Assembly: GCA_030144725.1 (NCBI GenBank)
Contig: JASKMD010000012.1
Location: forward strand, 11,648,621-11,712,620
Direction: 5' to 3'
From: Haematococcus lacustris
Lineage: Eukaryota; Chlorophyta; Chlorophyceae; Chlamydomonadales; Haematococcaceae
DNA: 64,000 nt
Below, in pieces: positions 33,007 to 49,194 of this stretch (position 1 is the stretch's first letter; the number at the start of each line of letters is the position of its first letter). A program made the translations under genes and the position numbers. The notes below the pieces were generated by a model, which saw nothing but the letters and a program-made list of their open reading frames with translations, did not search any database and had not been told where the DNA came from.

Positions 33007-33462
33007 TTTTGCAGCGCGTCGCTAGAACAATTTGTGGGATGCCCAGTGATAGAGACCACTACTATAGGCTCATCCGCGGGGAAACATCTTCGCCCACCAC
33101 CATCGCGGCCGTACTAGAGGCCAGCGACACAGACACGGCTTGAGCTATAGAGCGGGCTGGTGCAAACGCGATGTCCTGAGGTGGCCTGTGTGACCCAAAC
33201 TGACCCATGCGAACATTTTATCAGGCGTGTCACAGCTGACTGCTGTTATGTGTAGGTTGGATAGCTAAGTACAGTTTCCACCGCAACTGAAGCTGGTGTA
33301 GGACAGTTTAGAACAAACCAGGTGCCCCTGTGCCGATCATTAGGTTTGCCTCCTACCACAGCCCCTCCCACAGCATTTTTGACTCCGGTCACACACCAGC
33401 AGATTTGTTCGGTGGGGTGCATCGCTATACTCGAACGCTGAGCAGGACGTTTCACCCGCAGT
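33007..33462. other. Intergenic, presumed promoter of the next gene
   Basis: No repeat or RNA gene recognised. It separates Element 3 from the first gene of the host block. Confidence 0.4.
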
Positions 33463-34698
33463 ATGGCACCATGCGCGCTGCTCACAGATTGCAAAATGGG
33501 GTCGTTAGGCCACCGAGCCTATCGGGCAAGCTTCTGCCCAAACAGCCGACCGCTCTGCGCACATCATTTACGGAAGCTCAGCGCAACGCAGTCCACATGC
33601 AGCCAAAACCACGATAAGGTGGTGGCAGGGATGCTCCTTCCAACGGATAGTCCTGCCGCCGTCCAGCTGCTGATAATCACTGGTGTTGGTGTGCAGACAA
33701 CCAGTGATGTCGTTACGCAGCTGCACAAGGGAGCAAGCTTGGGCAGCCTAGCTGCAGCAGCATGCCTATTACTTCCAGGAGCAGCACTAGCCACGGTGGG
33801 TTAGGGGCTGGAACTTCAACATCGATTCGTGCCAGCGCCCCATAAGCAGCTAGAGCAGAGCATGCCTCACTGCCAATGGCCAGACTTCAGCACAATGTGG
33901 GATATGGTGTGACAGCCATTCCCATAGTGTGATCAACCGCCACTCCGCCCCCCTCTCTGTGCTGCTCAACATGTGCTCACTCTGGTGCCAAGGGAACATG
34001 TGCTCATGTTGGTGCTTGACAGGACACAGCAGCCTTGCAAGAGGCAGCCAGCGATGTCTTGGCATCAGTGCAAAAAGAGCAGTCGGCGTATAACTTTTTT
34101 GTCACCCTCGCCTTCACCACTGTCGTTGCACTGCTGGCCACAGTCACCCTTGGGGTGGGTGGCAGTACGCAGACAGGATGCTACAGGCTCAGCAGGCCAC
34201 AGCAGCCATACTATGCAGATTGAACCCTGTCCAGCCAGGTACAGCTCGGCTGGCATTCCTTAGGCATGATGCCTCTTCAGCGAGCATGTACAGTGCAACA
34301 ACAGCCATTCTGCATTTGGCATGGAGGTAATTGTGTGCACTGTGACTTCTGCAGGTGGCTTACCTCACAATAGTGCAATTCCTGGACAAGCGCCAGGAGC
34401 TTGAGGACCAGGGCCAGCTCAAGACATCAATCACGGGTCTCCCAGCAGACAAGTAAGCAGTGCCGGTAGCTACTGTCCTTTTGCTAGCTACCTGGTCATG
34501 TTGTTTGCTCACTGCTGACTACTTTTTGTTTGTCTGCTTCTCAATTGTTCCACACTGTACAGGGAAGTGTCCAAGGACTCTTCCGAGGGAGAGAAGCGAT
34601 TATCTTTGAGGAAGGCCATGTCAGTGAAGAAAGACACGAGCAAAGGCTTCGGGTCGAGCAAATCAGCAGCAGCCTCCGCACCACCCAGGGAGTTTTGA
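33463..34698 (+). CDS. Putative plastid-targeted membrane protein, four exons
   Basis: Exons 33463-33795, 34023-34154, 34355-34452 and 34563-34698 join in frame at GT-AG sites and give 232 residues. The N-terminus is rich in Ser/Arg/Ala and low in acid, like a plastid transit peptide. It is followed by a hydrophobic stretch LGSLAAAACLLLPGAALA that could be a thylakoid-type signal with an AxA cleavage site. One strong membrane segment follows (NFFVTLAFTTVVALLATVTLG, read into VAYLTIVQF). The C-terminus is a hydrophilic basic tail with many Lys/Ser. The family is not recognised. The MYST gene follows 280 bp downstream on the same strand. Confidence 0.6.
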
Positions 34699-34977
34699 CT
34701 GGAACCAGTCTCGACCGACATTCGTCGCCACAGCCAACTCCCAACTCCAATCACACACCAGCAGATTTGTCGAGGAGGATTACACAGTGCTGTCTAAAGG
34801 GCAGGACAGGAGCAGCGAGCGCAGCGCGCAATATGCGAGGCCGACCCTATAGACCGAGGCGATCGTCAGCAGCAGCTTAGTTGGATGGCCCGGGGCGACC
34901 TGGACAAACGCAGCTCTAATGTGGGTTGCAAGAAACAAGGGTGCCCGCGTGGGTTTGTCTGAACTTGCATACCAGCC

Positions 34978-39065
<4,088 letters not shown>

Positions 39066-39504
39066 CAGGGGTGGGGGCGCAAGTCGGGTGGTGCGAGTGA
39101 TGGGTGGCAGTGGGCATTGTCGAATAAACGAGCATGTTGCATCATGTGTGGGTGTTTGGTGACATATTGGGACCCCGTTGTGGCCCTCTCTTACGAGATG
39201 CAAAGAATACATGGATTTGCCTTTGACTATTTGCGACAGTGCTTCAAGACCAAACGATCGCCACGACACTCTGCCGAAGTGCCACTGTGCGACATGTATA
39301 TTTTCACATCTGCCAGGTTCCGCGGTTGACCGGCACCGTGGAGGGTGGTTAAGCCGTACAGCAGATCAGGGCCGTCACATCCGACGTCTGATAATTTACA
39401 GGAGCATCGCATGGGATGCTGCCCCGGACCTGGCCCTTGTGCTCGGTGCAGCTCGCGCTGTAGCAAAACCCTTTCATAGGGGCGTACCTGTAGGGTGGCC
39501 CCTG

Positions 39505-39731
39505 TCACATGACACTGCAGCTGCTCTTGTCCTCCTCTTGCGGTGGTGGGACCACCACGCGTCCCCCTTGCCCCGCCCCCCCTCTCCCCCCTACAGCCCC
39601 CCCTTGGCCTCCGCCCCCCCCTCGCCCCTGCCCTCTGCCCCATCCATACCCCTGTCCTTGCCCCTGTTGCTGCTGCTGCTGGGGTGGTCTGTGCGGGCTG
39701 CCCAGGCCCTGCTGCTGCCTCTGCTGCCCGG

Positions 39732-39767
<36 letters not shown>

Positions 39768-42700
39768 GGGCATGTCGCTGGCGCTCCTGCTCCTCCTCCT
39801 GCTCCTGCAGCTGGAGGGCCATGGCCAGGTCAGCATCCGCCTGGGCTGAGCTGAGGCCCGAGTGCCCAGGGTGCTGGGTGGCGGCTGGTGGCGGGGACCA
39901 GGCAGTGGGGGCGGGGCGCAGCAGTCCAGCGGCCTCTGCGATGGCGGCAGCGTCTGCTTCAGACAGGCCTGCGGGTGGAGGGTGTGAGGGTGTGAGGGGC
40001 GGGGGGCGTTGAGGAAGGAGAGGAAGCGGAGAGGGAAGGAGGGGGTGGGGAGGGGGTGACATGTGGTGGTCATGACTTGTGACGGGCCCAAAGGGAGGAA
40101 GGGGGAGGTGCGCCCCTGGCCTGGAACCTGGCCTGGTGCCGCCCACCTCACCCAAGTGCTGGCCCAGAGGGTGTGAGGCGAGCAATGGTGCATGCGCTCA
40201 TGTCCTGATTTGGTAACAGTCATGAAGGTACAGGCAACAGGCCACATACCACAGACCCCCCTCACAATGCAGGGTGCTGTGCCAACGTGGTTAAAACATA
40301 GGAAAATGCTGACTGGCCTAACACCATGGTGCATGCCACCCCATGCGTAGCCATCATCCCACCCAACCCAACCTACCGGCCCTGGTCTGACCGCACCTTA
40401 CCTGACTCAACCTGGTCTGGCATGATTTGGCCCAGTCATCCCACCCATGTCCACCCACCCCAGGCCAGGCCGCCCGACCAGGCCGGATCCCAGTCATGCG
40501 CCCCCTCGCCCTAAACCCACCGTCCAGCACCCCAGGGGGGAGGGCCGCCAGCGCATCCATGTCCACCTCCATGCCGGGGTGCGGAGCCCCTTGGCGCCCC
40601 TGAAGCCCGCTGCCGCTGGGGCTGGCAGGCGCCTGGTAAGGAGTGAAGTCGGGGCCGCACAGCGCAGTGTCGCCGTCCACTGTGTCCAGTCGCTCCCACA
40701 CCACCTGGAGGGCGGACCAAGCAGTAGAGTGGGGTGGGGAGCAGTGGGGTGCTGGACTTCAGGGGACGTCAGGGGAGTGACCATATGCATGAGAGTGCCG
40801 GCGTGGTTTTGAGATGCTGTCCTCTGTTCCTGCCCCTGCCCTACCCCCTCTTCCTACCCCTGCCCTGCCCCCTCTTCCTCCCCCTGCCTCTGCCACCTCC
40901 TCCTGCCCCTGCCACCTCTTCCTGCCCCTGCTCCTGCCTCTCTTCCTGCCCCTGCTCCTGCCGCTGCCACCTCTACCTGCCCCTGCCCCTGTCCCAGTCC
41001 ATTCCTCTTCCCTTCCTTCCCCCCACTCTCTGCCTCGCTCCCCCCATCAGCCTACCCTGCCCCTGCCCCTCCCCCCTACCCACCTGCTGCTCCCCCAGGT
41101 AACCCTGGTCAGTGACCAGCAGGTACACCAGACCCTGGTACTTGAACATGCAGTTGAAGTGGTTGTTCCTGCACATCACACCACACCACACCTTGCATCA
41201 CACATTGTACACCCGTCACCCAGTCTGCCTCACCCCCTACCCTAGATCACACCCATAGATCACACCCAGCCTGGCATAGCCCTGCAGCCCCTGCTGCCCC
41301 CCTCCCCACCCTACCCTCTCCCTGCCCACCCCCCACCCTTGACTCCTGACCTGCTGGCTGCACTGCCTCCTCCCTCCCCCTCCCCCCCTCTGGCCCTCTG
41401 CACCCCTGACACACCCGGCCTGGCTGGTCACCTGAAGAAGACCGCCAGGGCGTTGTCCCGCAGGCAGTCCGCGAGCGCAGCCAGGCCGTGCACAGTGAGC
41501 TGGGTGGCCGTCTGTGTCAGGAAGTCCCGCGCCACCAGCGCTTCCTCCCGCCGCCGCCTTTGCTGCCCTTGCTGCTGCGGGGTGCTGCTCTGCTCTTGCT
41601 GCTGCGGCGGCGGCGGCGGCGCCTGCTGCCGCTGTTCTTGCCCCTGCCCCTGCCCCTGCCCCTGCTGGTCCTGCTGCTGGTCAAGTGAGCCATGCCCAGG
41701 GGGGCCTGCGACCTCTTGCCCCAGGGGTGTTGAGGGAGGCTGTGGGGCCAGGGAGTGGCCAGGGGGTGGTAGGGGGTGGGACTGCGCATGGGCCATGAGG
41801 TCGGAAGCGCATGGACTGTGGTCAGCAACAATCATGTTGGAAAACACGTCTGCTAAGGGTGCCGGGGAGGCCACTGGGGCTAGGGAGGGTGGGGGTGCCC
41901 CTACCCCATCACTGCTGCCCTGCCCTGACACTTCCTGGCTGTGCTGCTGCTTAGGCAGCTCAGAAGGCAGCTCCTCTGAGCCACTGCTGGCCGGCTGTGG
42001 CCCCTCATCTTCACCCACAGCAGCAGACGCCACTGCCCCACCATGCATGCCTGCCACAGCATGCACAGCTCCGGGTGCCAAGGTCCCTGGGTCAGCGCCA
42101 GCACCTTGTGCAGCAGTGCCCTCCTGCCCTCCTGCTGCTGCTGCTGCTGCCACAGGGGCCCTGCCTGACCCAGCCGGGGGTCCACTACCTTCCACCAGCT
42201 CATCCACACCCAGCAGGTCAGTCAGTGTTCCTGACGTTGCCGAGGCCAGGGCCCCTATGAGGCCGCCTGTGGATGCTCCAGCCGCTCCTCCTCCTGACGC
42301 TGTAGTAGCAGTGACTGGGTCAGGGGCTGCCGGTAACCCCCCTGCTGCTGCTGACCCTGCTGCTGTCACAGGCATTGGGTCAGGACCTGTAGCTGCTGCT
42401 GCTGACCCTGTGACGTTTGGGTCTGGTGCTGTGGCTGCTGATGCCGGTGTTGGGGGCGTTGGCAGGGAGGAGCTGGCTCCTGTGGACACGGCTGAGAAGG
42501 AGGGCTGGGGGGAGGCCAGGGGGGTGGGGCGCCTGACAGCTGAGGTCTGGCGGGGCAGGCTGGGGGGAGGAGACTCCTCCAGCGCACTCACCAGCAGCTC
42601 GACTAACTCGTTGTACGACCTGCAGCAGAGCAGTGGTGTCTAAGCGGAGCAGCGGTGGTCAGCGGGGGCAGCGGCATCATCATTATCAGCAGCAGCAGCA

Positions 42701-43743
42701 CTCAAACTGCTCTAACCACCACTCCTCGTCCACCCCTACCCACCCCTTAACCCACCCACCCCTGCTGACCCCCTTTCCCTTTTCACTGACCCCTGCTGCC
42801 ACCCCTTCATTACCCAGGCGCCTCTGACCCCACCCACTCGGGCTCTACCCACCTTGAGCGCAACACCTGGTGTGTGACCTCATCTTGTGGGTCACACAGC
42901 CAGCCATGCAGCAGTGTGATGTCCAGCAGGTCGAACACAGCCACCTCAGGGGTGGCCTCGAACCCGGTAGGCGAGTCAAAGCTGCGCTGGCACACATATC
43001 GGCATCACAGCAGCCACCTTTGCGTCCATGGCTGCACAGACAGCATCCAAGCTGGGTCACCCTGAAAAGCATCAAAACCCTGGGGCCCTTATGCAGTGCA
43101 GCATAGACTGAAACACACACATGGGGTTTGCAGCATGCACAGAAGGTTGTGCAGCATGCACATGTAGGGTGAACGACAGAGGTGTGGGCGAGGCAGATGA
43201 AGGAGAGCACAGCACTCACCGCAAGTTCACATCTATGCCGGTGTGCAGCCTGCCCAGCACCTCCATGACTCCAGCGATGTTGGCGCGCAGGTTGGCCTCA
43301 TACACGCTGCTCTGCTGGCCACGGGGTGTGCCTGCTGGGGTGAAGCCGAGGTTGCTGTCGAGGAGCCTCTCAGCCACTAGGCTGATAAGGCGGTCCGTGG
43401 ACAGGGAGGTGGCACTGGCTGGTACATCAAGCTGGTTGCGCAGGCTCAGGACGTTGGCGACTGCAGAGGGCAAGAGATGTTGATGATGATGACCAGGCAG
43501 GCAGAAGGGTGTGAAGAAGTCAGCAGGCAGGCAGGATGGTCATGGGCAGCGATGTTCGAGAAGGAGAAGCGGTCGCCTACCGGCAAGCAAAGGACACGGC
43601 CCTTCGAGGTTCTGGCAAAACACGGGGACTTCTTGTCGCCCTAAGAACCTTATGCGTTTTATCAAGTATCTTGAAGGCGGATCATCCAAGCCAGCCATCG
43701 AGGCTGGGTAACGTGCTACACCTTCGTTTTCATCAACCCGCAT
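39505..43743 (-). CDS. MINDY-1/2-type K48 deubiquitinase with CaaX box
   Basis: Seven exons (43743-43581, 43460-43220, 42981-42853, 42619-41432, 41168-41084, 40704-40521, 39968-39505) join in frame and give 817 residues. The core matches MINDY (FAM63/DUF544): Gln44 and catalytic Cys50 in FCQNLEGPCPLLA, then VANVLSLRNQLDV, LHTGIDVNLRF, VFDLLDITLLHGWL, SYNELVELL, LAVFFRNNHF with the expected catalytic His, LLVTDQGYLG and VVWERLDTVDGD. The tail carries a ubiquitin-binding MIU-like helix (ADADLAMALQLQEQEEEQER), a polyQ run and a C-terminal CSVM prenylation box. Exon 4 carries a roughly 380-residue Ala/Pro/Gln insertion absent from animal MINDY. An in-frame TAA just upstream fixes the ATG at 43743 unless there is another exon. 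It converges with the MYST gene (stops 439 bp apart). Confidence 0.9.
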
Positions 43744-43801
43744 TTCACTCTCTCTGCGGAATTACTGAAGGTGCTGATCATATGCACAGTGTCCGGTAGC
43801 C
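43744..43801. promoter_or_regulatory. 58-bp divergent start region between MINDY and EH genes
   Basis: The two start codons point away from each other with only 58 bp between them. There is no obvious TATA box. Transcription must start within this gap with very short leaders, or inside the opposite gene. A shared or overlapping promoter is inferred. Confidence 0.5.
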
Positions 43802-46757
43802 ATGGTGAAGGGCCCCGACCAGCAACAGCTATTCACTCAGTGGTTCCGCATCGCAGACCAAGATGGGGATGGAGTTGTTGGAGGCGCAGAGGCCGTGCGC
43901 TTCTTCCAGCGATCCGCGCTGGATCAATCCACGCTGGGGCAGGTCTGGTCAACCCCACCAGGGTCTGGGGTTGTTCAAGGTATTCCAGCTCAAGAGTTGC
44001 ACCGCAGGTCTGGGAGCTCGCCTCTGGAGGTGCACCATGTCTCAATCAGATGCAGTTTTCAGCCTCAATGCGCTTGGTCGCCCTGGCCCAGGCAAGATGC
44101 CACTGCTGCAGCACAGGCAGCCATGTAACACAGCAGAAAATTAGCTATCTTTGCCTTAAGTCAGCTTAGACAGCAACAAGCCTCCCACTGGCCCAGCTCC
44201 AGCTCTGCCCATGGTTTGTTGCCAGCAGGCCAATGGGGGGCGGTTGCCACTGGACCAAGCACGCGTGACCCTGGCTGGGCTGGGCCCCCCCCTGCCAACC
44301 CCAGCCATGCATGGCATGCAGCAGTTTGGAGGTGTCAGCTATTCCCCCCAGGTCACCGGAGCTTATGGTGCAGGCCAGGCCGGCCCCAGTCCCGCAGCCC
44401 CTGCGGGCCAGACAGCTGCAACTCATCAAACTGCGCAGCTTGGCGGGCCCCCCAACCCCCTGCCCGGCCCCCAGCCCGCGCAGCCCAGCTATGTGCATGC
44501 ACCAGCACACGCAGGAGCCCCAGCAGCGGGAGGCGGGTATGCACCGCAGTTTACTGGGGTGGGATACCAACCACAGGAAACTGGTAGGTGGCTGGGTGGC
44601 TTGGTGGCTAAGTGGATGGGTGGCTAAGTGGCTGAATGGGTGGCTGAGTGGATAGGTGGCTTAGGACTCAGGTCGGGGAAAGAATATCTGGGTGGGCAGG
44701 GGTGAGGGAGAGAGCCACGAGGGGTGGGGCAGAAAATGGGGTAAGGAGAGGGTGGCGTTCAGTACTACGTGTGCCACGCTCTACAAATACGACCTGGAGC
44801 AAGTGCTGTATGGTGGCCAGATATCTACGAATGAGTAGTGGGGAGATTGTTAGTGGGTCAGGGTAGCAGCCAGCATGGGGCCTGGACCCAGAAGGGTGGG
44901 TGGGGTTGGCAGGCCTGTCAAGCTGGCACTTACCAGCTGTGCTTTCTGCTGTTTTCCCCTTGCCCCTCTGCCTAATCCCTGGACCACCTAGTCAGCCATG
45001 GCTGTCCTGGTGGTGGCAGTGGTCAGCCTGAGTGGCACATGTTGTTGGACTGTGCTCTGTGCAGGGGGCGGCAGCTTCGCCCCAGCTACCCCTGCTGACA
45101 TGGCGCGCTACCAGGCCGCCTTCCAACAGCTGGACAGTGACCGCGATGGGCTGGTGCAGGGCTCAGACTGCTTCACATTCTTCATGCAGTGGGGCTTGGA
45201 CAAGGTCTGCAAGCACAGCCACCAGCACCAGCACCAACACAGCAAGCAACAGCAATAACGGCATGAGCAGCAGCAGCAGCAGCAGCAGCAGCCCACAGAA
45301 GAGAAGGGGACAGCAGCACTGCCATTTCCAGCACCACATGCAAGCATGCGGACATTTGTTAGGTGTTGAGTCCTCCACATACCTTCCCACACCCCATGTG
45401 CAGCCTCCAACCTCACCCCCCACACTCCATGCCTGTACAAGCCACCACCAGGGGCGGTCCCTATTAGGGTCAGCACCATGTGATGACTGCGGCTGAGCCA
45501 AGCCCACCTGCCCAGCCCGCCTGCCCAGCCCGCCTGCCCAGCCCGCCTGCCCAGCCCACGTGCCCTTGCACTTTGTGACTCTCCTGCCTGGCTGCTGCCT
45601 GCCTGATTGTCAGGCCGTGCTACGCCATATCTGGGACATCGTGGCCGGCAGCGGGGGTGCGCTGACCCAGGCGCAGCTGGTGGCCTGCCTATACCTCATG
45701 GACGCAGCCAAGCGGGGCATCAAGCCCCCGCCTGCCCTGCCACCTGGGCCCTTCCCCCCTGTGGTGCGGGTCTGTCACCAGCGCCTTCAACACCATCACC
45801 AGCGACACCAGTCAACACCAGCCAACACCACCATGACCCCTGAGGACAGCCAACGGCAGTGAAGGACATCACCAGCGCCAATCACACAAGGACAGCATGG
45901 CAGACTATAGACCCAGCCAGCCAGCATATTTGACAGGGTGGTGTGGGGTGCTTGGTGTCAGGTGGAGGTTGGGACTGATGGCAATGGCGGCAGGCAGGCA
46001 CCTTGAGCCTCCACCCTGCTGGGTGCTGCCGCTGACAGCTATGATGCGCTCAGCTCCGGCCACCAGCTGGCAGCCTGCCTTGCCGCCTATCCAGCAGGCC
46101 GTAGAGAGTCCCACAGGACAACAGACTAGCCTCACAACAGATTGGTGTAGAGCTTGTCATGCTCACAGTCTATGCTGCTGCCCCAACCTGCTGCCACAAC
46201 CTGCTGCCCCAACCTGCTGCCCCAACCTGCTGCCCCAACCTGCTGCCACAACCTGCTGCCACAACCTGCTGCCACAACCTGCTGCCACAACCTGCTGCCA
46301 CAACCTGCTGCCACAACCTGCTGCCACAACCTGCTGCCACAACCTGCTGCCACAACCTGCTGCCACAACCTGCTGCCACAACCTGCTGCCACAACCTGCT
46401 GCCACAACCTGCTGCCACAACCTGCTGCCACAACCTGCTGCCACAACCTGCTGCCACAACCTGCTGCCACAACCTGCTGGCTGCAGGCGCACTCCTGGTC
46501 TCTGCAGTCCCAGTTTGGTGGCGCAAGCGCCCTGGCTGCCCCACCCCCCTCACAGCAGGCCGTCACCGCCCCTACCATGCCCACCCTGCCACCCAGATTC
46601 CATGAGGCTGAACCAGGCCAGGAGGCAGTGCCGGCACACCGCCCCTCACAGCTGCCGGCTGGAGCGCTCGCCATTGCATCCGGCCTCAGCCCAGGGGCAG
46701 ACAAGTAGGCACACCTGCCTGCCTGCCTGCCCGCCCGCCTGCCTGCCCGCCCGCCCG

Positions 46758-46849
<92 letters not shown>

Positions 46850-48775
46850 CATGCATGCATGCATGCATGCATGCCTGCCCGCCTGCATGCACGCCTGCAT
46901 GCCTGCCCGCCTGCATGCACGCCTGCATGCACGCCTGCACGCACGCCCTCCCGCCCGCCCACCCACCGCCAGGCCGCCCACTGGGTCTGTGCTTGGGAAG
47001 TTGATCCACCACGCCCAGAGCTGCCTGGACACTGGACACTGTGGTCGCAGGGTCGCCCTAGAGGCCGCGATACAGGAGGCTACTGAGCATGAGGCCAAGC
47101 TGCATGCTGCAGAGGAGCAGGCTGCTGCAAGTAAGGCTCGCCTGGCTGCATTTAACAACGCCATGCAGGAGGTGAGTGTCAAGGGCCCGTACCTCCTCGC
47201 ACCGCACGCTATGCCAGCACATCTCATTGCAGGCTGGAAGGTAGCTAGCTCTGCGATGGCCAGGCGGGCTGCAAGGTCGCGACCTCTGCTGTGCCATGTG
47301 CGAGCACTTCCGTACTGAAAAGACTGGCTGTGCGGGGTGACTGTATGAAGATCTACATGGGTGCGGCAAGGGCAGGGTCGTCGACTTGCGGGGTGCGATC
47401 GTCGCCTGTGTTGCGCAGGTCACGATCTTCAAGAGCCGCACAAATGTGGCCAAGCTAGAGGCACAGGACCAGGCGTCGCGCTTGGAGTCCGAGCTGCAGG
47501 CCAGCCGCAAGAAGTACAACGACGTGGGTGCAATGTTGACGCGGCGTAATTTTGCTCCGATGCCGCACACATGGGGCACACGCGATGAGCAGTGTACGGT
47601 GAATGGTCACCGCACACGCAAAGCAGCTACAGCCTGCGCCTGTTTCATGCCAGGCATGTCGTCCTCGTTCGCAGGCCTATGTTTCCGCGCAAGCGCTGGG
47701 CGAATCTGCGGCGCTATTGCGAGAGCACCTGTCCTCGCTGTTGTCCAGCAAGACCGAAGCCGAGCTGAAGCTGTCGCAGTTGCAGGCGGAAATAGCTGCA
47801 GCCAACGCGGTTACCCCAGCTGACGTGGCACGGATGGAAGCGGAAGTCGCACAGCTGAACGCTAACGTCGCTGCTGCCACGACTGCTCGTGATGGCGCGG
47901 TCGCACAGTTGGCTGCGTTGAAGGCTCAGCGGACAGCCCTGCAAGCTAACCTCACCGAGTTGCATGATGCGCAGAGCAGAACGGAGGCAGAGATGGAAGA
48001 GGTGCAGCGAGAGGTGGCCAGCCTTCAAGCGGAGACGCGAGCAGCGCGGGCCGCGGGCACGGCGTCAGCAATTTTGACGCCGCTGCTGGCCAAGGCCGCG
48101 GCCGCATACCGGGCATTGGCCGCATCCGTGACCAAGGCGGGAGGCCAGGTGCCTATGGAATGCTTGCCTGGAAACCTCGGGCTTGCGACGTGGATGGATG
48201 ATGCGTTGGAGGGTGTCGTGGATTGGAACGACGTGGAGGAAAACGCGCGGGGCTACGTGCTCGTCAATGCCCTGCCCGGGCAACTCCGCAAGCCCACGGA
48301 CGTACAGCCGAAGCAGGTTAGCATGGTCGCGGCCCCAGGCGTAGTCGACATTGACGCATTTGGCGAGGCACCCGCGTACCCAGTAGGTCAAGGCGTCATG
48401 GCAAAAGTTCTTACGGACGCGGGGTTCGGGGAGCCCCCGGCATTCTCCACAACGCCGGCAGCAGCGCTTGCCACACCAGTCCAGCCGAGTACAACTTCGA
48501 CTACATCCACTCCCGCCGCCGGGGGCGCGGTGCCACCGTCTGGCAGTGGCACCGCAACTCCCGCGGCGTCGACAGCTGCAGCGCCACATATGCACACTAT
48601 GTCATCTGGGTTTGACGACGACGCATTTGGGCCGGCAATGGGAGGCGCTGGCGGCAGCGGAGCCGCTCAGCCACAGCAAAGTGCGCCAGCCGACACCGCT
48701 GCTGTTGCAAAGCCATCTCCTCCCGCTGCAGCAGCGGTGAACGACCTTGGCTTCGATGACAACGCTTTTGCGTAG
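43802..48775 (+). CDS. EH-domain endocytic adaptor (plant EH/Pan1 type)
   Basis: Exons 43802-43942, 44008-44091, 44229-44583, 45065-45204, 45614-45763, 46487-46704, 46973-47171, 47419-47523 and 47675-48775 are in frame and give about 830 residues. One further exon near 46040-46100 is possible. EH1 has a full EF-hand loop (DQDGDGVVGGAE) and FQRSALDQSTLGQVWELAS. EH2 has LDSDRDGLVQGSD, VLRHIWDIVAG and LVACLYLMDAAK. Pro-rich linkers follow, then a long coiled coil (about 46990-48060), then a C-terminus with two acidic-Phe motifs (GFDDDAF, GFDDNAF). Plant homologues are subunits of the TPLATE endocytic complex at the plasma membrane; that role is inferred. Intron 2 (44092-44228) begins GC rather than GT. 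Confidence 0.88.
46186..46486. repeat. 13-bp minisatellite in an EH-gene intron, about 22 copies
   Basis: The unit is CCACAACCTGCTG with CCCC variants at the left. It is not a multiple of three and has no stops, so PQPAATTCC repeats appear in every plus frame. It most likely lies in the intron ending at 46486. Confidence 0.92.
46710..46935. repeat. (GCCT)n / (GCAT)n microsatellite in an EH-gene intron
   Basis: GCCT tetramers with GCCC variants (46718-46850) pass into GCAT (46850-46873) and mixed units. This fills most of the 268-bp intron 46705-46972. Confidence 0.93.
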
Positions 48776-49194
48776 TGGTACAGGCCCACGTTAACAGCTG
48801 TGGGAGCATCCGCACGTTGGTGCCAAGCTGCCGTAACTCTCGCTTTCGGCTGTATGAGTCTCTGCAGGGAGCCACGACGACTGCCCTCGTGACCCCATAA
48901 ATGTAGGATTTCCAGCAAGAAGCACGGAAGTGCAAACAAAGTGTCCGCCTTGTGTTTCTGTATGGTGTCGTTGTGCGTATCTTAGGTTGTCGCAATCGAG
49001 CTAGTCAATCGTCAACACCCGTCTCCTGTGATGAAGCAATGCAAAACGAGTCATGAGCTCCAAGGCTGGCCAGGTTCAGCCAGGGGGGCCGTTCTTGCTA
49101 TAGCTCGACGTGTCGCCTCTGCTCCATTGCCAGCTGCCGCTGCTTGACACGCCGCTCCTGACGCTTCCTCCGCCACGTCTCAACCAGGCCGGCA
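48776..49194. other. Convergent 3' ends of the EH and nitroreductase genes
   Basis: 419 bp between two stop codons on opposite strands. No other feature is supported. Confidence 0.5.

Noticed and set aside
41339..42643. 434-codon plus-strand ORF with Ala/Pro/Ser composition
   Set aside because: It is antisense to the MINDY exon 4 insertion. GC-rich low complexity leaves both strands open, and only the minus frame links conserved exons.
46130..46962. ORFs with AGRQAGRQ or PQPAATTCC repeats in both strands
   Set aside because: They arise from the 13-bp and 4-bp intron repeats of the EH gene.
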